46,665 nt of DNA from contig JAKQYE010000014.1 of assembly GCA_023356605.1 (NCBI GenBank), positions 1-46,665 on the forward strand. Reading direction: 5' to 3'. Each line of letters starts with the position of its first letter. Positions within the stretch are counted from its first letter, which is position 1. The notes under the pieces were generated by a model. It saw nothing but the letters and a program-made list of their open reading frames with translations. It was not told where the DNA came from and ran no database searches. Below, one piece after another: positions 1-10,775 of this stretch. The position numbers were made by a program, and so were the translations under genes. This DNA comes from Trichodesmium sp. MAG_R02 (GTDB lineage Bacteria > Cyanobacteriota > Cyanobacteriia > Cyanobacteriales > Microcoleaceae).

Positions 1-240
1 CCGGTAATGGTTTACTCAAAAGTGTATTAATAACAATTAAAAAAAGACTAACCCATCAACTACTGATAGATTATTATAAATGGGCTAATGATGAAATCCA
101 GGTATTAATCAATCGTGAAAATAGTCCTGTTTTATCTACTAGTAGCCAAGGATTATGATTCATAAGTATTGTTAAAAAAAATTATCCCAATTATAAATCA
201 CTTGATGCTGTTGAAGTGAAATTAAATTTGTTAGAATATG
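1..240. other. Unassigned sequence at window edge
   Basis: The plus strand from base 9 reads open for about 50 codons and stops near 159. I do not recognise the product. It lies just upstream of the tnpB remnant and may be its decayed N-terminal part or a neighbouring broken gene cut by the window edge. Confidence 0.3.
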
Positions 241-930
241 ATGATGCTTGCTGTAGATTTGGGAATTCAATAATTGGGGGACTGTAACATCAAATAAAAA
301 AGGTTTTCAACCCTTAATTATTAACGGCAGACCAGTCAAATAAATCAATCAATTCTATAATAAGAAAAAGGGTAAACTATAATCAGAATTCAAGGATGCT
401 AAAAGTAGTAATCGAATCAAAAGATTATCGACAAAAATAAATTTAAAGATTGATGATTATTTACATAAGACTAGCAGATATATTATTAATCGTCTGATAG
501 AGAACCAGATAGGAATTTTAGTAATAGGAAATAACCCTAATTGGAAATAAGGTATAAATCTAGGAAAAAAAACAATCAAAGTTTTGTTCAAATTCCTTTT
601 TTTAAGTTAATTGAACAACTAAAATACAAAGCCAAATTAGTAGGAATCAAAGTAATAATTAATGAAGAGAGTTATACTTCAATTGCTAGTTTTTTAGACT
701 TGGACGATTTACCAGTTTATCAAAAAGGCGTCAAATATAGATTTAGTGGTAAATAGATTTAGTGGTAAACGAGTGATAATAAGACTTTATAAAGTTTCAA
801 ATGGTCTCAAATACAATCTGATGTCAATGGAAGTTTAAACATATTACGAAAAGCAGTCCCAAACCCTTTTAGCAAAGGTAATTAGGGTGTTGTAGTTCAC
901 CCCGTAATGGTTACCCTTAGTCAAAACTAG
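241..930 (+). pseudogene. Decayed IS200/IS605-type tnpB (RNA-guided nuclease relative)
   Basis: Joining frames over several stops and one or two frameshifts gives a TnpB-like protein. The RuvC-I aspartate lies in LAVDLGI (about 244-264). It is followed by NGRPVK-INQFYNKKKGKL, then KIDDYLHKTSRYIINRLIE, then LVIGNNPNWK. The RuvC-II glutamate is in IINEESYTS and the RuvC-III aspartate in DVNGSLNILRKA. The tail HPVMVTLSQN ends at a TAG at 928-930. Only the middle, 541-756, is still open. This variant has SFLDLDDLPVY where other TnpBs carry a CxxC zinc ribbon. No tnpA is visible. Stops within GRPVK-INQ, KL-SEF and NWK-GIN show it is dead. Family assignment is confident; the exact ends are not resolved. 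Confidence 0.8.
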
Positions 931-1361
931 GTCAAGGAATATTTTTATATAGATTTAGTAATTATATCTTAATGTTTGTATTTATACTTATGACCTCTGG
1001 TGCAACATTTAACCTCTTCAAAGCTATCTACATAGACTAAAACTCAAGCAGGACCGCCAGTTGAATTGATGGCAAATAAGCTGCAAAGTCTTGTTATTAA
1101 ACAACAGGATCCATAGTTTTAAGAGTTTGGAGGCTTACTTTCTAGGACGAGACTTACAACCAAAATTCTCAGTAATTTCGGGCTTTTGTAATGGCTAAAT
1201 TGGAGCTATTTGTTCTAACAATGATTAAGCCAAGAAACCTTTAGATAGATGATTAGCTAAAAGCTTGTTGTCACTAAACTCCTCACTTTCTGATAGACCA
1301 GCGTCCAGAGGATAAATAAAAAAAATCTCAGCTTTTGGACTTAGGCAACTTTGAGAGAATA
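931..1361. other. Gene-free spacer
   Basis: No supported gene. It lies between the tnpB remnant and the end of the LON-domain gene. Minus-strand reading gives short open pieces broken by stops that I cannot assign. Confidence 0.5.
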
Positions 1362-2000
1362 TCAAGTTAAAGTATCCTTAAGAACAGTTCTAGCTGCAAG
1401 ATGATTGCGAGTAGAGGTAAGAATTTCTACTTCTCTTTCTAGTCTAGCAGCAGTATTTTGCATCTCCAAAAGAGCTTGCTGTTCTGTGGCCACGCCATAA
1501 AGATTACTAGCTACCCAATAGGATAATTCTTTTGGTAGAGTAGGAATGTCTTCCGGCAGCTCTATTTTATGGCCCATTAGCTTTCCAGAAAGACGAACTA
1601 CATCTTTGAGTAAGATATCAACTTGATATGCTAACTCTCCAAGCTCCTTTTCTGATGGAACATCTTCTATCAATTCAACTAAACCAACTAAATAAGGTTT
1701 TTCTCTAACTGTATCTAAAACTCTAAATCTTTTCTCACCTATAGTTAAAATCTTCATCCGATCATCAGGTAAACGCTGACAATCCTCAATTCTAGCGCAA
1801 CATCCAGTGGCCACAACCTTATCCTGAGTAGAATCCCACATCAGAACTCCAAATCTATTATCACTCTCTAGAATTGTATTCATCATAATTCTATAGCGAA
1901 ATTCAAAGATATGTAGTGGTAGAGGTCTACCCGGAAATAATACTACTCCGGGTAAAGGAAATAGGGGAAGTTCTCGAACAGCTACAGAATAGGATGCCAT
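1362..2000 (-). CDS. LON peptidase substrate-binding domain protein
   Basis: This 212-residue protein has the N-terminal domain of Lon protease without its ATPase or protease parts. It opens with the typical VRELPLFPLPGVVLFPG stretch, followed by LHIFEFRYR at about residues 29-37, and ends in a helical tail rich in E, R and L. Such stand-alone LON-domain proteins are common in cyanobacteria, and their substrate is unknown. The gene is on the same strand as, and about 1.3 kb downstream of, rpsJ, so it may be a distant tail of the str operon, although the long gap argues for its own promoter. The start is the only Met giving a full-length domain. Family call is secure; function is not. Confidence 0.9.
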   Translation of the reverse strand: MASYSVAVRELPLFPLPGVVLFPGRPLPLHIFEFRYRIMMNTILESDNRFGVLMWDSTQDKVVATGCCARIEDCQRLPDDRMKILTIGEKRFRVLDTVREKPYLVGLVELIEDVPSEKELGELAYQVDILLKDVVRLSGKLMGHKIELPEDIPTLPKELSYWVASNLYGVATEQQALLEMQNTAARLEREVEILTSTRNHLAARTVLKDTLT

Positions 2001-2034
2001 TTTCCAGTATTAATAGAGTGTTGTTATCTATAGT

Positions 2035-2335
2035 TACTAATTTTGTAGACAAATCTACTTAAGCTTTGTAAGGCTTGAACCTCACAGGGCTAACTACAAG
2101 CCTCTCTACCAGCTCTCCATCAGAGACAGAGTTACCAGCTACTTTTATGAAATAATTTACGCCACGCCCTAACAGTCTATTTGCAGCACATCAGTGGCCA
2201 TATAGATATAACACTACTAGCCATATAGATATGATAATACATCCTGTTTTGGCGCTATTGCATTAAAGTTTCATATGTAGATTATTACAGATTTGGGGAT
2301 ATTTGTCATATTTGTTGATGTTCAATTAAAATTTT
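2035..2335. repeat. Dispersed repeat, copy 1 (partner at 11590-11880)
   Basis: Shares, with gaps, the order of motifs found at 11590-11880: AGGCTTGAACCT, CTCTACCA, AAGACAGAGT-like, GGCTACTTTTAT-like, ATTTACGC, TTTCATATGTAGATT and CTTGATA. Both copies lie a few hundred bases upstream of genes read on the minus strand. The reverse complement faintly recalls tRNA text but does not fold as a tRNA. Nature unknown. Confidence 0.55.
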
Positions 2336-3311
2336 CTTGATAGTTCTTATAGTTTAGTGGATTTTTCTACACTTGGATATACAGATACTTAATAATTTCG
2401 ATAATTTTGAGAGTTTTGATAGTTTTGAGATGAAAATTTAGGATAATCACAGTTTTGGTTAGCAGCTTAGTTTGACCATTAGGTTGATTAAAAAGCCTTA
2501 GCGTGCTACTAAACTTACCATTACTTAGATAGGCTAATTATATAAGCTTTGGAGTTAGCGACCGTGTCTGATGCACATAACCGACATTCCGCATATCTTC
2601 ATATATCTTTATGTATATTTACATTTTCAAAGATACTTATAGGAAGAATATTCGTTCTAGAACTCAATATCAATAAAATTTATCAATAACTGATTTTTTA
2701 TGAGAAAATTATTTACGATTCTTTATAGTCGTGAAAATTGAGGTTTATAGCAATAAGGTTTTCAGGGGTAGCATTTGGGGCGACAGATAAATAAAACTTA
2801 TCAATTTAATCTTAAGAAGTGCGGAATGTGGGATATAACACTGAGCGCACTCTATAACTTATCTATGACCCAGCCTTAAAATCTCGAGAAAGCTAAAACT
2901 ACCTATTCACATAGTATTCCCTGGCACAATACACCTATATATATGTAATTTTCAATAAGTATAGTGAATTTTTATTCAACTCTCAAGTTTTCTTAATCAA
3001 GGGAGCAAATATCAATTTATAGCAGTTTTGGAGTTTATCTGGTAGAAAGTCTTAGGAGTTTAGGGAATAGGGAATAGGTGAGAGAGCTTGGTATCGAACT
3101 ACACCTCAATATTCCCAAAATTACTGTAATACTAGCAATCGTAACGTCACATTCTATACCTCACATCCTCAAAAGTACTGTAATACCAGCAATCGCCATC
3201 TCACAGTTAACCTGACTCTAATATCTCAAAGAATGCAGACTAGCAAATAACTTCATGCAATGGACAATTTTGAGGAATTGTCAACTCTTCCCTCCTCATA
3301 GTTGAGTTTAT
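2336..3311. other. Gene-free spacer between rpsJ and the LON-domain gene
   Basis: No supported gene. AT-rich. It contains an imperfect direct repeat at about 3115-3205 (AAATTACTGTAATACTAGCA and AAAGTACTGTAATACCAGCA). A weak stem, CAACT/AGTTG at 3281-3305, lies just past the rpsJ stop and could help terminate the str operon, but it lacks a clear T-run. Confidence 0.45.
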
Positions 3312-3629
3312 CTATAGCTTCACCTCAATATCTACACCTGCGGGCAAATCAAGTTTCATCAAAGCATCAATTGTCTTTGAGGAAGGTTGATAGATATCTA
3401 TAATTCTACGATGTGTCCTTGTTTCAAAATGTTCTCGGGAATCTTTATCAACGTGGGGCGATCGCAACAGACAGTAAATGCGTCGTTTTGTGGGCAAAGG
3501 TATGGGCCCAATTGCCGTTGCTCCCGTTCTATTTGCCGTATCTACAATTTTCTCACAAGAAGTATCTAGTAAACGGCGGTCAAATGCCTTCAAACGAATA
3601 CGAATTTTTTGCTGTTGAATTGTTGCCAT
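3312..3629 (-). CDS. rpsJ: 30S ribosomal protein S10
   Basis: At 105 residues this is the usual length. It carries the S10 signature [16 protein letters not shown] near the N-terminus, [19 protein letters not shown] in the middle, and [16 protein letters not shown]10 is part of the head of the small ribosomal subunit and doubles as NusE in transcription antitermination. It follows tuf by about 240 bases on the same strand, the arrangement typical of cyanobacteria, where S10 closes the str operon instead of opening the S10 operon. Confidence 0.97.
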   Translation of the reverse strand: MATIQQQKIRIRLKAFDRRLLDTSCEKIVDTANRTGATAIGPIPLPTKRRIYCLLRSPHVDKDSREHFETRTHRRIIDIYQPSSKTIDALMKLDLPAGVDIEVKL

Positions 3630-3873
3630 GTATCTTCAATTTTCTAGGTTCAGATTTATCAATTTTCAATTATCAATTGCTAGCTTTATTAACTAGCAAG
3701 GGACTATAACATTGTCAGAAGTTTGTTTTGTAACGGGTATGAGTAAGCAACCCTCTAAAAACATTTCCCCTTAAAAGCCAGAGTTTTAGGCTTTCACCAA
3801 TAAGCAGCAGAGAAGCAAACATCAATAACTTATGTATGTGCTTTTCTACTACTTAATCTCTCAGGAAGTTGTC

Positions 3874-5103
3874 CTACTCTATAATCTTAGAAACAACACC
3901 AGCACCAATAGTTCTCCCACCTTCACGAATGGCAAAACGCATACCTTGCTCAATGGCCACTGGGTTGATGAGTTTAACTGTCATTTTAATCCGGTCACCT
4001 GGCATCACCATTTCCGCTACATTACCATCATCAGCAGTAAAAGACTCAATAGAACCAGTCACATCTGTTGTCCGGATGTAGAATTGAGGGCGATAATTTT
4101 TGAAAAAAGGTGTATGACGGCCCCCTTCTTCCTTCTTCAGAACATATACTTCTGATTCAAATTTACTGTGGGGAGTGATAGAACCAGATTTTGATAATAC
4201 CATACCACGTTGAATCTCATCTTTCTGCATACCACGCAGTAGTAATCCCACGTTATCTCCAGCCTGTCCTTCCTCCAGAATTTTCTGGAACATTTCCACA
4301 CCTGTAACAGTGCTACTACGAGTGTCTTTAATTCCAACCAATTCTACAGTTTCTCCTACCTTTACCTTACCACGTTCAATCCGTCCTGTAGCCACAGTAC
4401 CGCGGCCAGTAATAGAAAATACGTCTTCTACTGCCATTAGGAATGGCTTATCAATATCACGTTCTGGTTTGGGAATATATCCATCAACTTCATCCATCAG
4501 AGCGAGGATTTTATCTACCCAACTATCCTCGCCCTTTCCCATACCTGGATTAGTGGTCAATGCTTCTATTGCTTTTAATGCCGAACCAGCAACAATAGGA
4601 ATACTGTCTCCATCAAAATCATAATCACTTAATAGTTCTCGAATTTCCAGTTCCACCAGTTCCAAAAGTTCCTCATCATCCACCATATCTTGCTTGTTAA
4701 GGAAAACAACTATATTAGGAACCCCCACCTGTTTTGCTAACAGAATATGCTCACGAGTTTGGGGCATTGGGCCATCTGCTGCAGAAACTACTAGAATTGC
4801 ACCGTCCATTTGAGCTGCACCTGTAATCATATTTTTCACATAGTCAGCATGTCCGGGACAATCAACGTGAGCATAGTGACGCTCCTCTGTTTCATACTCT
4901 ACATGAGCAGTATTAATTGTGATACCCCGTGCTTTCTCTTCTGGAGCAGCATCAATATCAGCATAATTCTTCGCCTTAGCCTTTCCTTGTGCTGCTAGAC
5001 TCATTGTAATTGCAGCAGTTAAGGTTGTCTTACCGTGGTCTACATGGCCAATAGTTCCAATATTGACGTGAGGTTTATTTCTTTCAAATTTTGCCCGTGC
5101 CAT
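3874..5103 (-). CDS. tuf: Elongation factor Tu
   Basis: This 409-residue GTPase delivers aminoacyl-tRNA to the ribosome. G-domain motifs are intact: [10 protein letters not shown] (P-loop, about residues 19-28), the [13 protein letters not shown] switch [13 protein letters not shown] (switch II), NKQDMVDD and GSALKA. The beta-barrel domains follow ([28 protein letters not shown]), and the protein ends [17 protein letters not shown]. The length matches cyanobacterial EF-Tu. The gene follows fusA by 287 bases, an AT-rich gap holding a direct repeat (ACAATTGCxTACTTTTTTCA twice, about 5231-5288). The start ATG has an AAGGAAC-like ribosome site upstream. Confidence 0.98.
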   Translation of the reverse strand: MARAKFERNKPHVNIGTIGHVDHGKTTLTAAITMSLAAQGKAKAKNYADIDAAPEEKARGITINTAHVEYETEERHYAHVDCPGHADYVKNMITGAAQMDGAILVVSAADGPMPQTREHILLAKQVGVPNIVVFLNKQDMVDDEELLELVELEIRELLSDYDFDGDSIPIVAGSALKAIEALTTNPGMGKGEDSWVDKILALMDEVDGYIPKPERDIDKPFLMAVEDVFSITGRGTVATGRIERGKVKVGETVELVGIKDTRSSTVTGVEMFQKILEEGQAGDNVGLLLRGMQKDEIQRGMVLSKSGSITPHSKFESEVYVLKKEEGGRHTPFFKNYRPQFYIRTTDVTGSIESFTADDGNVAEMVMPGDRIKMTVKLINPVAIEQGMRFAIREGGRTIGAGVVSKIIE

Positions 5104-5390
5104 TAATTACTTGTTCCTTTTTTTTCCTTTGTTAATTCCATTTCCCCTAAATTAGGAAATGGATGCACTGATTAATAATAAGATAAACTCTGAAAAATGT
5201 GCCTATCCCTTTACCTAATCTCTGTTAGCTTTTATTTTAAACAATTGCCTACTTTTTTCATGCAATTAAACAATTGCTTACTTTTTTCAGTAAATTGCAA
5301 GTTTTCATTTAGTTATCAGTTGTTTAATTTTTACATTATCCAACCCAGAGCTAGAATTTTAACCGAAAAAACACAAAATTTTCCAAACTA

Positions 5391-7466
5391 CTAAGCATAT
5401 CCTCTAATTTTAGCAATGATAGTCTCAGCAACATTATGAGGCACTTCCTCGTAATTACTAAATTCCATCGAAAACATACCACGACCTTGAGTTTTTGACC
5501 TCATATCAGTAGCATAGCCAAACATTTCTGCTAGAGGAACTTTTGCCATTACTTTTGCCACACCTGTTTCTACTCCTTGACCCTCTATTTGTCCTCTTCT
5601 AGAGTTTAAGTCTCCAATAATATTACCAATAAAATCTTCAGGTACTTCTACTTCTACTTTCATCATAGGCTCTAATAATACAGGTGAAGCCTTAACAACA
5701 CCTTCCTTTATTGCCATAGAACCAGCAATTTTAAAAGCCATTTCTGAAGAATCCACATCATGGTAAGATCCATCTACCAGAGTAGCCTTAACATCTATTA
5801 ATGGATAACCAGCCAAAACACCTGCTTCGCAAGCTTCTTTCATTCCTTGCTCTGCTGGATTAATAAACTCTTTAGGTACTGTCCCTCCAACAATTTTAGA
5901 GACAAACTCAAAGCCACTACCTGGGTCTCCTGGTTCCAGCTCTATGACCACATGACCATACTGACCTTTACCACCACTTTGACGAATAAATTTACCCTCT
6001 GCCTGAATCTGTTGACGAATAGTTTCTCGGTATGCTACCTGTGGTTTACCTACATTAGCTTCTACCTTATATTCCCGCAGCATCCTATCTATTAATATTT
6101 CTAGGTGCAGTTCGCCCATACCAGCAATAACAGTCTGATTAGTTTCTGGATCGACACTCACCCGGAATGTAGGATCTTCATCAGAAAGAGCCTGAAGAGC
6201 TTGAGACAATTTTTCCATATCTTGCTTTGTTTTCGGTTCCACAGCCACAGATATAACTGGCTCAGGAATATAAAGAGACTCTAGGATTATTGGATGGTCC
6301 TTATCACAAACTGTATCTCCTGTCAAGGTATCCTTCAAGCCCACAACTGCTCCCAAATCTCCTGCCCGCAGTTCATCAACCTCTATTCTGTCATCAGCTT
6401 TCAGAACAATTAGACGAGAAATTCTTTCTTTCTTACCTTTAGTAGAATTTAAAATATAACTACCTTTGGCCAGGACTCCAGAATATACTCGGAGGAAAGT
6501 GAGACGGCCATAAGGATCTGACATGATTTTGAATGCCAGAGATGCTAAGGGCGCTTCATCATCTGCTAGCCTCACGTCCAATTCTCCATTAGGTAATGTA
6601 CCTTGAATTGGTGGAACTTCTTTAGGAGCGGGCAAATAATCTACTACTGCATCTAACAAAAGCTGAACACCTTTGTTTTTGAAAGCAGAACCACATAACA
6701 TAGGTACAATTGTACCTGCAATAGTAGCTTGACGCAGAGCTTTACGAATTTCCTCTACCGTTAGTTCCTCTCCTTCAAGATACTTTTCTGTCAAAGCATC
6801 ATCAGTTTCTGCTACTGACTCAACTAACTTGAAATGATATTCTTGAGCCAATTTTTGGACATCTGGTGGAATCTCTGTTTCTTGAATATCCGTTCCTTGA
6901 TCATTGGTATAGATAAAAGCTTTCATTGCCACCAAATCTACAATTCCACTAAATTCATTTTCACTACCAATAGGAATTTGAATAGGAACTGCATTAGCAC
7001 GGAGGCGATCGCGAATTTCCCCATATACCTTTAAGAAGTTAGCCCCTGTCCTATCCATTTTATTAACAAAGGCCAGGCGAGGGACCTGATAACGGTCTGC
7101 TTGACGCCAAACTGTTTCTGACTGAGGTTGTACTCCTCCCACAGAACAAAAAACCGCTATTATACCATCAAGAACCCTCATAGAGCGTTCTACTTCTATG
7201 GTGAAGTCTACATGGCCCGGAGTATCGATAATGTTAATTTGATGGTCCAGCCATTTGGTACTAATAGCAGCCGCAGTAATAGTAATTCCACGTTCTCGCT
7301 CTTGAGCCATCCAGTCGGTAACTGCGGTGCCATCATGAACCTCTCCCATCTTATGTACCATACCAGAATAAAATAGGATTCTCTCTGTTGTTGTTGTTTT
7401 ACCTGCATCAATATGAGCTGCAATGCCAATATTTCGCACACGCTCAAGGGGCATACTTCTTCCCAC
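5391..7466 (-). CDS. fusA: Elongation factor G
   Basis: This 691-residue ribosomal translocase has the complete set of motifs: [16 protein letters not shown], the RGITITAAA switch, [31 protein letters not shown] and [13 protein letters not shown]. Domains II-V follow, with [15 protein letters not shown] and the C-terminal [19 protein letters not shown]. It lies between rpsG (105-base gap) and tuf on the same strand, as in the cyanobacterial str operon. Length and motifs are normal. Nothing suggests a divergent paralogue. Confidence 0.98.
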   Translation of the reverse strand: MGRSMPLERVRNIGIAAHIDAGKTTTTERILFYSGMVHKMGEVHDGTAVTDWMAQERERGITITAAAISTKWLDHQINIIDTPGHVDFTIEVERSMRVLDGIIAVFCSVGGVQPQSETVWRQADRYQVPRLAFVNKMDRTGANFLKVYGEIRDRLRANAVPIQIPIGSENEFSGIVDLVAMKAFIYTNDQGTDIQETEIPPDVQKLAQEYHFKLVESVAETDDALTEKYLEGEELTVEEIRKALRQATIAGTIVPMLCGSAFKNKGVQLLLDAVVDYLPAPKEVPPIQGTLPNGELDVRLADDEAPLASLAFKIMSDPYGRLTFLRVYSGVLAKGSYILNSTKGKKERISRLIVLKADDRIEVDELRAGDLGAVVGLKDTLTGDTVCDKDHPIILESLYIPEPVISVAVEPKTKQDMEKLSQALQALSDEDPTFRVSVDPETNQTVIAGMGELHLEILIDRMLREYKVEANVGKPQVAYRETIRQQIQAEGKFIRQSGGKGQYGHVVIELEPGDPGSGFEFVSKIVGGTVPKEFINPAEQGMKEACEAGVLAGYPLIDVKATLVDGSYHDVDSSEMAFKIAGSMAIKEGVVKASPVLLEPMMKVEVEVPEDFIGNIIGDLNSRRGQIEGQGVETGVAKVMAKVPLAEMFGYATDMRSKTQGRGMFSMEFSNYEEVPHNVAETIIAKIRGYA

Positions 7467-7571
7467 AGTTACCTCCTTCCTTAATCTATAGCCACCAATT
7501 TTTATGGTTGATTAAAACCTGCACCTTCTGGACATCTGGGAAAACTCCTGCTATTATCTGACCCTAGTCTA

Positions 7572-8042
7572 TTAGTAACGATAATGAGCAAAGGCCTTAT
7601 TTGCTTCTGCCATTCTGTGAGTTTCTTCTCGCTTACGAATAGCACTTCCCGTTTCATTAGCTGCATCCATCAACTCATTAGCCAATTTTAGAGCCATTGT
7701 CTTGCCACCTCTGGCTTTAGAATATTGTACTAACCAACGCAAAGCCAGAGTAGTTCCTCGATCAGAGCGTACCTCCATCGGAACTTGGTAAGTAGCACCT
7801 CCTACACGACGAGCCTTGACCTCTACTAGAGGAGTCACATTCCGGACTGCCTTTTCAAATAGTTCTAGGGCATCAGAATCTGTCCTTTCTTCAATAGCTT
7901 TAAAGGCATCATATACAATATTCAAAGCTACAGACTTCTTTCCATGGCGCATAATCCGCCGTACGATCATGGTAACTAACCGACTATTGTATTTCGGATC
8001 TGGGGGAATGGGACGTCTTTGAATAACTCTACGACGAGACAT
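7572..8042 (-). CDS. rpsG: 30S ribosomal protein S7
   Basis: The protein is taken to start at the ATG ending at 8042, giving 156 residues beginning [19 protein letters not shown]. This is the normal length and N-terminus of S7. An upstream in-frame ATG at 8105 would add 21 residues with no family support. Other motifs are [34 protein letters not shown] and [22 protein letters not shown]7 nucleates assembly of the 30S head on 16S rRNA. The gene lies 110 bases after rpsL. Confidence 0.95.
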   Translation of the reverse strand: MSRRRVIQRRPIPPDPKYNSRLVTMIVRRIMRHGKKSVALNIVYDAFKAIEERTDSDALELFEKAVRNVTPLVEVKARRVGGATYQVPMEVRSDRGTTLALRWLVQYSKARGGKTMALKLANELMDAANETGSAIRKREETHRMAEANKAFAHYRY

Positions 8043-8152
8043 AATATCAACTAATAAATTTTCTCTAATGGATAATCGCTTTGTCGAGGGTTCAATATAT
8101 ATCACCCTACTTAATTTAGCTTGAATTTTATCAAACTTGACATTTCACTAAT

Positions 8153-8527
8153 TCAGGCTTTGGGCTTTTTCGCTCCATATTTAGAACGACCTTGCTTGCG
8201 GTCTTTTACTCCTGCGGTATCTAAAGTTCCACGAATTATATGATATCTAACTCCTGGTAAATCTTTAACCCTACCCCCTCTAATCATAACCACAGAGTGT
8301 TCCTGTAGATTATGGCCAATACCGGGAATATAAGCGGTCACTTCAAACCCTGAGGTCAGACGGACCCTCGCAACTTTGCGTAGAGCCGAGTTAGGTTTTT
8401 TTGGTGTAGTTGTGTACACCCTTGTGCATACTCCACGACGTTGAGGGCAACTTTTTAGGGCCGGGGATTTTGTTTGCTTTTCTGCATATTGACGAGCTGA
8501 ACGAATCAATTGTTGAATTGTGGGCAT
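8153..8527 (-). CDS. rpsL: 30S ribosomal protein S12
   Basis: At 124 residues this is full length. The decoding-centre motif [18 protein letters not shown] and the loop [19 protein letters not shown] are intact, followed by [15 protein letters not shown] and a basic tail, [12 protein letters not shown]12 monitors codon-anticodon pairing. It is the first gene of the str operon. The wild-type lysine in PKKPNS is present, so nothing suggests a streptomycin-resistance substitution at that site. No clear Shine-Dalgarno sequence is visible. Confidence 0.97.
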   Translation of the reverse strand: MPTIQQLIRSARQYAEKQTKSPALKSCPQRRGVCTRVYTTTPKKPNSALRKVARVRLTSGFEVTAYIPGIGHNLQEHSVVMIRGGRVKDLPGVRYHIIRGTLDTAGVKDRKQGRSKYGAKKPKA

Positions 8528-9240
8528 TAGGAACAGTTTTTTCTTATTGTTTTTGTACTTTCACTACGAAATAATTTTAGGTAAGTTTACTTAATACTTT
8601 TTCACCTATACTCTCATAGTACGATCTGCAAATTTAGCCAAATCATTCTTAAGATTACATTCAGTTTTTCAACTGATATACTTTTTTCATAGAAATAAAG
8701 CTATACTATTCGCTTAACATCTTAAGTATCAATATAACTAATTGCCAAACATTGATATGATTAATTAAGGGTATATTGAATAAATCTATAAACGTATAAT
8801 CCTTAGACTCTTAAGCGGTTAATTTACTGGTAAGAATCTCCTTAAAAAGGACTAAAATAATATTCAAAAATCTAGATTATCCACAGTAATCAACACTCAA
8901 ACTACTGCTAGAGTTACTTTTTACTACTCCTAGCCCTAACCCATAAGATTTTTTTTTACTAACCCGAATAAAATTACAAAATTTTGGAATAACTTACCGT
9001 GGTAGATATACCTTTATCAGAAATATCTCCTTCGACCAGCGAACTTTCCCTTAATAACTGACGTCAGGCAGCTAAGGAATATTTCAATAGTTCGAGGGAT
9101 AAGTTGACAAGAAAATATCAACAAGACTTTCGGATATAGGATACCTAGAATTAGCTATTGTGCAACAAGTAGCCTGGCAAAGTTAATTAAACATCTACAC
9201 AAGCTAAATTCTTTGCTTTCTTGGAAGCTAAGATAATTAG
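8528..9240. other. Gene-free region upstream of the str operon
   Basis: AT-rich, with no supported gene. It must hold the str operon promoter, but no -10/-35 pair stands out enough to call. Confidence 0.45.
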
Positions 9241-9245
9241 GATAG

Positions 9246-9410
9246 TTGACATCTTCCCCGGCCTAAAGCCAGGGGGAAACAACCGAACCGTAGATCCGAT
9301 GCGGGCTGACTTTTCACAGGCTGTCGCTACTTTTGCAGTAGTCTTACACTTGCCGACTCGTCCTTTTTTTTGTCTCGGATTGCCCACCCGCGACTAATAT
9401 ATTTTCTGTA
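9246..9410 (-). mobile_element. IS200/IS605-type right end with tnpB tail (decayed)
   Basis: On the minus strand the sequence reads NILVAGGQSETKKRTSRQ, the same tail as the plus-strand remnants at 10110 and 13590 (RNIL-AGGH-TKKRTGRP). It continues to a GC-rich end closing with GGGGAAGATGTCAA, which is also found at the end of the 13.5-kb remnant. No catalytic residues remain. A 66-codon frame here (9187-9387) is an off-frame reading of this remnant and not a gene. Confidence 0.7.
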
Positions 9411-9426
9411 AACTAAAAGCCATGAT

Positions 9427-9519
9427 GTAATTATTTTAATTTAGATTGATACAAGTTTTTTTTGCTATAACTAAGTTTCAGCAGAAAAAGTTTTCCATTC
9501 TTATTTGAAATGACCATAA
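9427..9519. repeat. Miniature element, TATAGT family (MITE-2)
   Basis: Contains the family core TTTAGATTGATACAAG, GCTATAACTAAGTTTCAGC and CCATTCTTATTTGAAATGA, also present at 31060-31356 and 31168-31264. It is flanked by CATGAT on both sides (9421-9426 and 9520-9525), a possible 6-bp target duplication. It sits between the tnpB tail and the left-end hairpin of the neighbouring IS200/IS605 remnant, so it appears to have inserted into that element. Confidence 0.65.
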
Positions 9520-9540
9520 CATGATCTGTCAAAAAAAATC

Positions 9541-9592
9541 AACTAAAAAGTCGCCCTTGAAGGGCGAGGCTTTAAACCCAATTTTTCGGTAA
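9541..9592 (-). mobile_element. IS200/IS605-type left-end hairpin
   Basis: This is the reverse complement of the element at 10055-10103. Read on the minus strand it is TTAC, CGAAAAATTGGGTTTAAAG, then a GCCC...GGGC hairpin, then GACTTTTTAGTT. Three copies in this window (here, 10055, 22346) each begin immediately after TTAC, the tetranucleotide used as target by IS608-like elements. Confidence 0.65.
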
Positions 9593-10051
9593 GTTACATC
9601 TATTCTCTATAATTACACTAACAGGGTTGTTTAGTGCAACGGCCCACTTTTAAGTAAGCTCTGGGAAACTATAGGGATTATGAAGTACTGTCTTTTACTT
9701 TTATCCACAACTGTTTTCCAAAGTAACCTTACGAACAGTATTTTATCATAAACCAGTGATATATCTTTGTCAATACTAAATAGGATTTAGGGAAAAAATC
9801 TTTTGAACACGGCAAGTTTTATGGCAAACACCTATTGTCAATAAACCTCGGTTTATGGCGCTAGTTGACAATAGAACACCCCCATTTCAATAGAAGACCC
9901 CCATTTAGTGTCATAGTTATTTTTAAATAAGCATGAGACATCTCCCCTGAAATACTTTCATAGCAAGAAACACTTTTCTCAATTCTATTGTGAAACGACT
10001 ATAAGTTGGATTTAAAAACACAGTATTATAGAAGTCGGATAATTAGATAGG
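9593..10051. other. Spacer between two inverted left-end hairpins
   Basis: No supported gene. It is bounded by oppositely facing copies of the same IS200/IS605 left-end hairpin. It holds a direct repeat, ACACCCCCATTTCAATAGAA followed by GACCCCCATTTAGTG (about 9877-9910), and a degenerate MITE-2-like stretch near 9957-10010. Confidence 0.45.
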
Positions 10052-10054
10052 TTT

Positions 10055-10240
10055 ACCGAAAAATTAGGTTTAAAGCCTCGCCCATAGGCGGGGGACTTTT
10101 TAGTTCACAAGAAATATATTAGTCGCGGGTGGACATGCCAAGACAAAAAAACGAACAGGTCGGCCAGTATAAGACAACTGGCAAAGTACCGGCAGCCTGT
10201 GAGATGTCGACCTGCCGATGGGCTACAGCTCGGAGGACTG
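10055..10240 (+). mobile_element. Internally deleted IS200/IS605-type element: left-end hairpin joined to tnpB tail
   Basis: It starts after TTTAC at 10053-10057 with CGAAAAATTAGGTTTAAAG and a CTCGCCC/GGCGGG hairpin at about 10077-10093. Four bases past GACTTTTTAGTT the sequence becomes the tnpB tail RNILVAGGHAKTKKRTGRP (about 10106-10160). The whole nuclease gene between the left end and the tail is missing. This makes a short element that keeps both ends, comparable to palindrome-associated miniature derivatives of IS200/IS605. Confidence 0.65.
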
Positions 10241-10421
10241 AGTCAGAAGTCAGAGGGATTATAGAGGAGATAGGAGGAAGAACTGTCCCCTGATTTTTCT
10301 GCTATTGCCAGCCCTTAATAGGCTCGTTTCTAACTTAACTTATCAAAAAGCTGGCCTTTTTTTAGTTCTCAAAAGCCTAAAGCCTTTATCTCTAGAATTT
10401 TTGATAGTTAATCAGCAAGCT

Positions 10422-10745
10422 TTAAATAGAAAAAGAGTTGCCACAACCGCAAACTACTTTAGCGTTAGGATTATTAAATCGGAACCCCCCACCCATAAGA
10501 TCCTCGGAATAGTCTAGGATTAGTCCATCAAGGTGCTCGATTTGTTGAGAATCTACTATAACTTGAACTTGACCATATTTATAAACTCGATCATTGCTAC
10601 TCTGTTGTGTATCAAACTGCATTATGTAACAGAAACTACAGCAACCACCAGGTTTTACTTTTAGCCGAAATAAAATATTTGATGAATTTTGTTTGGACTG
10701 AAGACGAATAATCTCTTGGACTGCTGCTGGGCTTAAATTAATCAT
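10422..10745 (-). CDS. A-type iron-sulfur carrier protein (IscA/SufA/HesB family)
   Basis: At 107 residues this is the usual size. The three cluster-binding cysteines are present: C35 in VKPGGCCSFCY, and C99 and C101 in CGCGNSF at the C-terminus. The canonical GGCSG is GGCCS here, and there is an extra cysteine at 39, so this is not the closest match to classical IscA. Proteins of this family accept Fe-S clusters from the scaffold and pass them to target proteins. It starts 30 bases after the cupin gene on the same strand, so the two are probably co-transcribed. No nif genes are nearby. The exact paralogue (IscA, SufA or HesB) cannot be told from sequence alone. Confidence 0.85.
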   Translation of the reverse strand: MINLSPAAVQEIIRLQSKQNSSNILFRLKVKPGGCCSFCYIMQFDTQQSSNDRVYKYGQVQVIVDSQQIEHLDGLILDYSEDLMGGGFRFNNPNAKVVCGCGNSFSI

Positions 10746-10775
10746 TGAGAAAATTTTTTTGTCTGATCAGTTAAA

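Noticed and set aside
2071-2150. tRNA gene on the minus strand (GTTCAAGCC-like T-loop text)
   Set aside because: Arms do not pair into a cloverleaf, and the second copy at 11590 changes the would-be stems without compensation.
7572-8105. 177-residue form of S7 starting at 8105
   Set aside because: The extra 21 residues match nothing in S7, and the inner ATG at 8042 gives the standard 156-residue protein.
9187-9387. 66-codon gene
   Set aside because: It is an off-frame reading through the tnpB tail and right end on the minus strand.
8528-10421. Missing ribosomal-protein or RNA-polymerase gene upstream of rpsL
   Set aside because: No open frame with such motifs; the region is decayed mobile elements.
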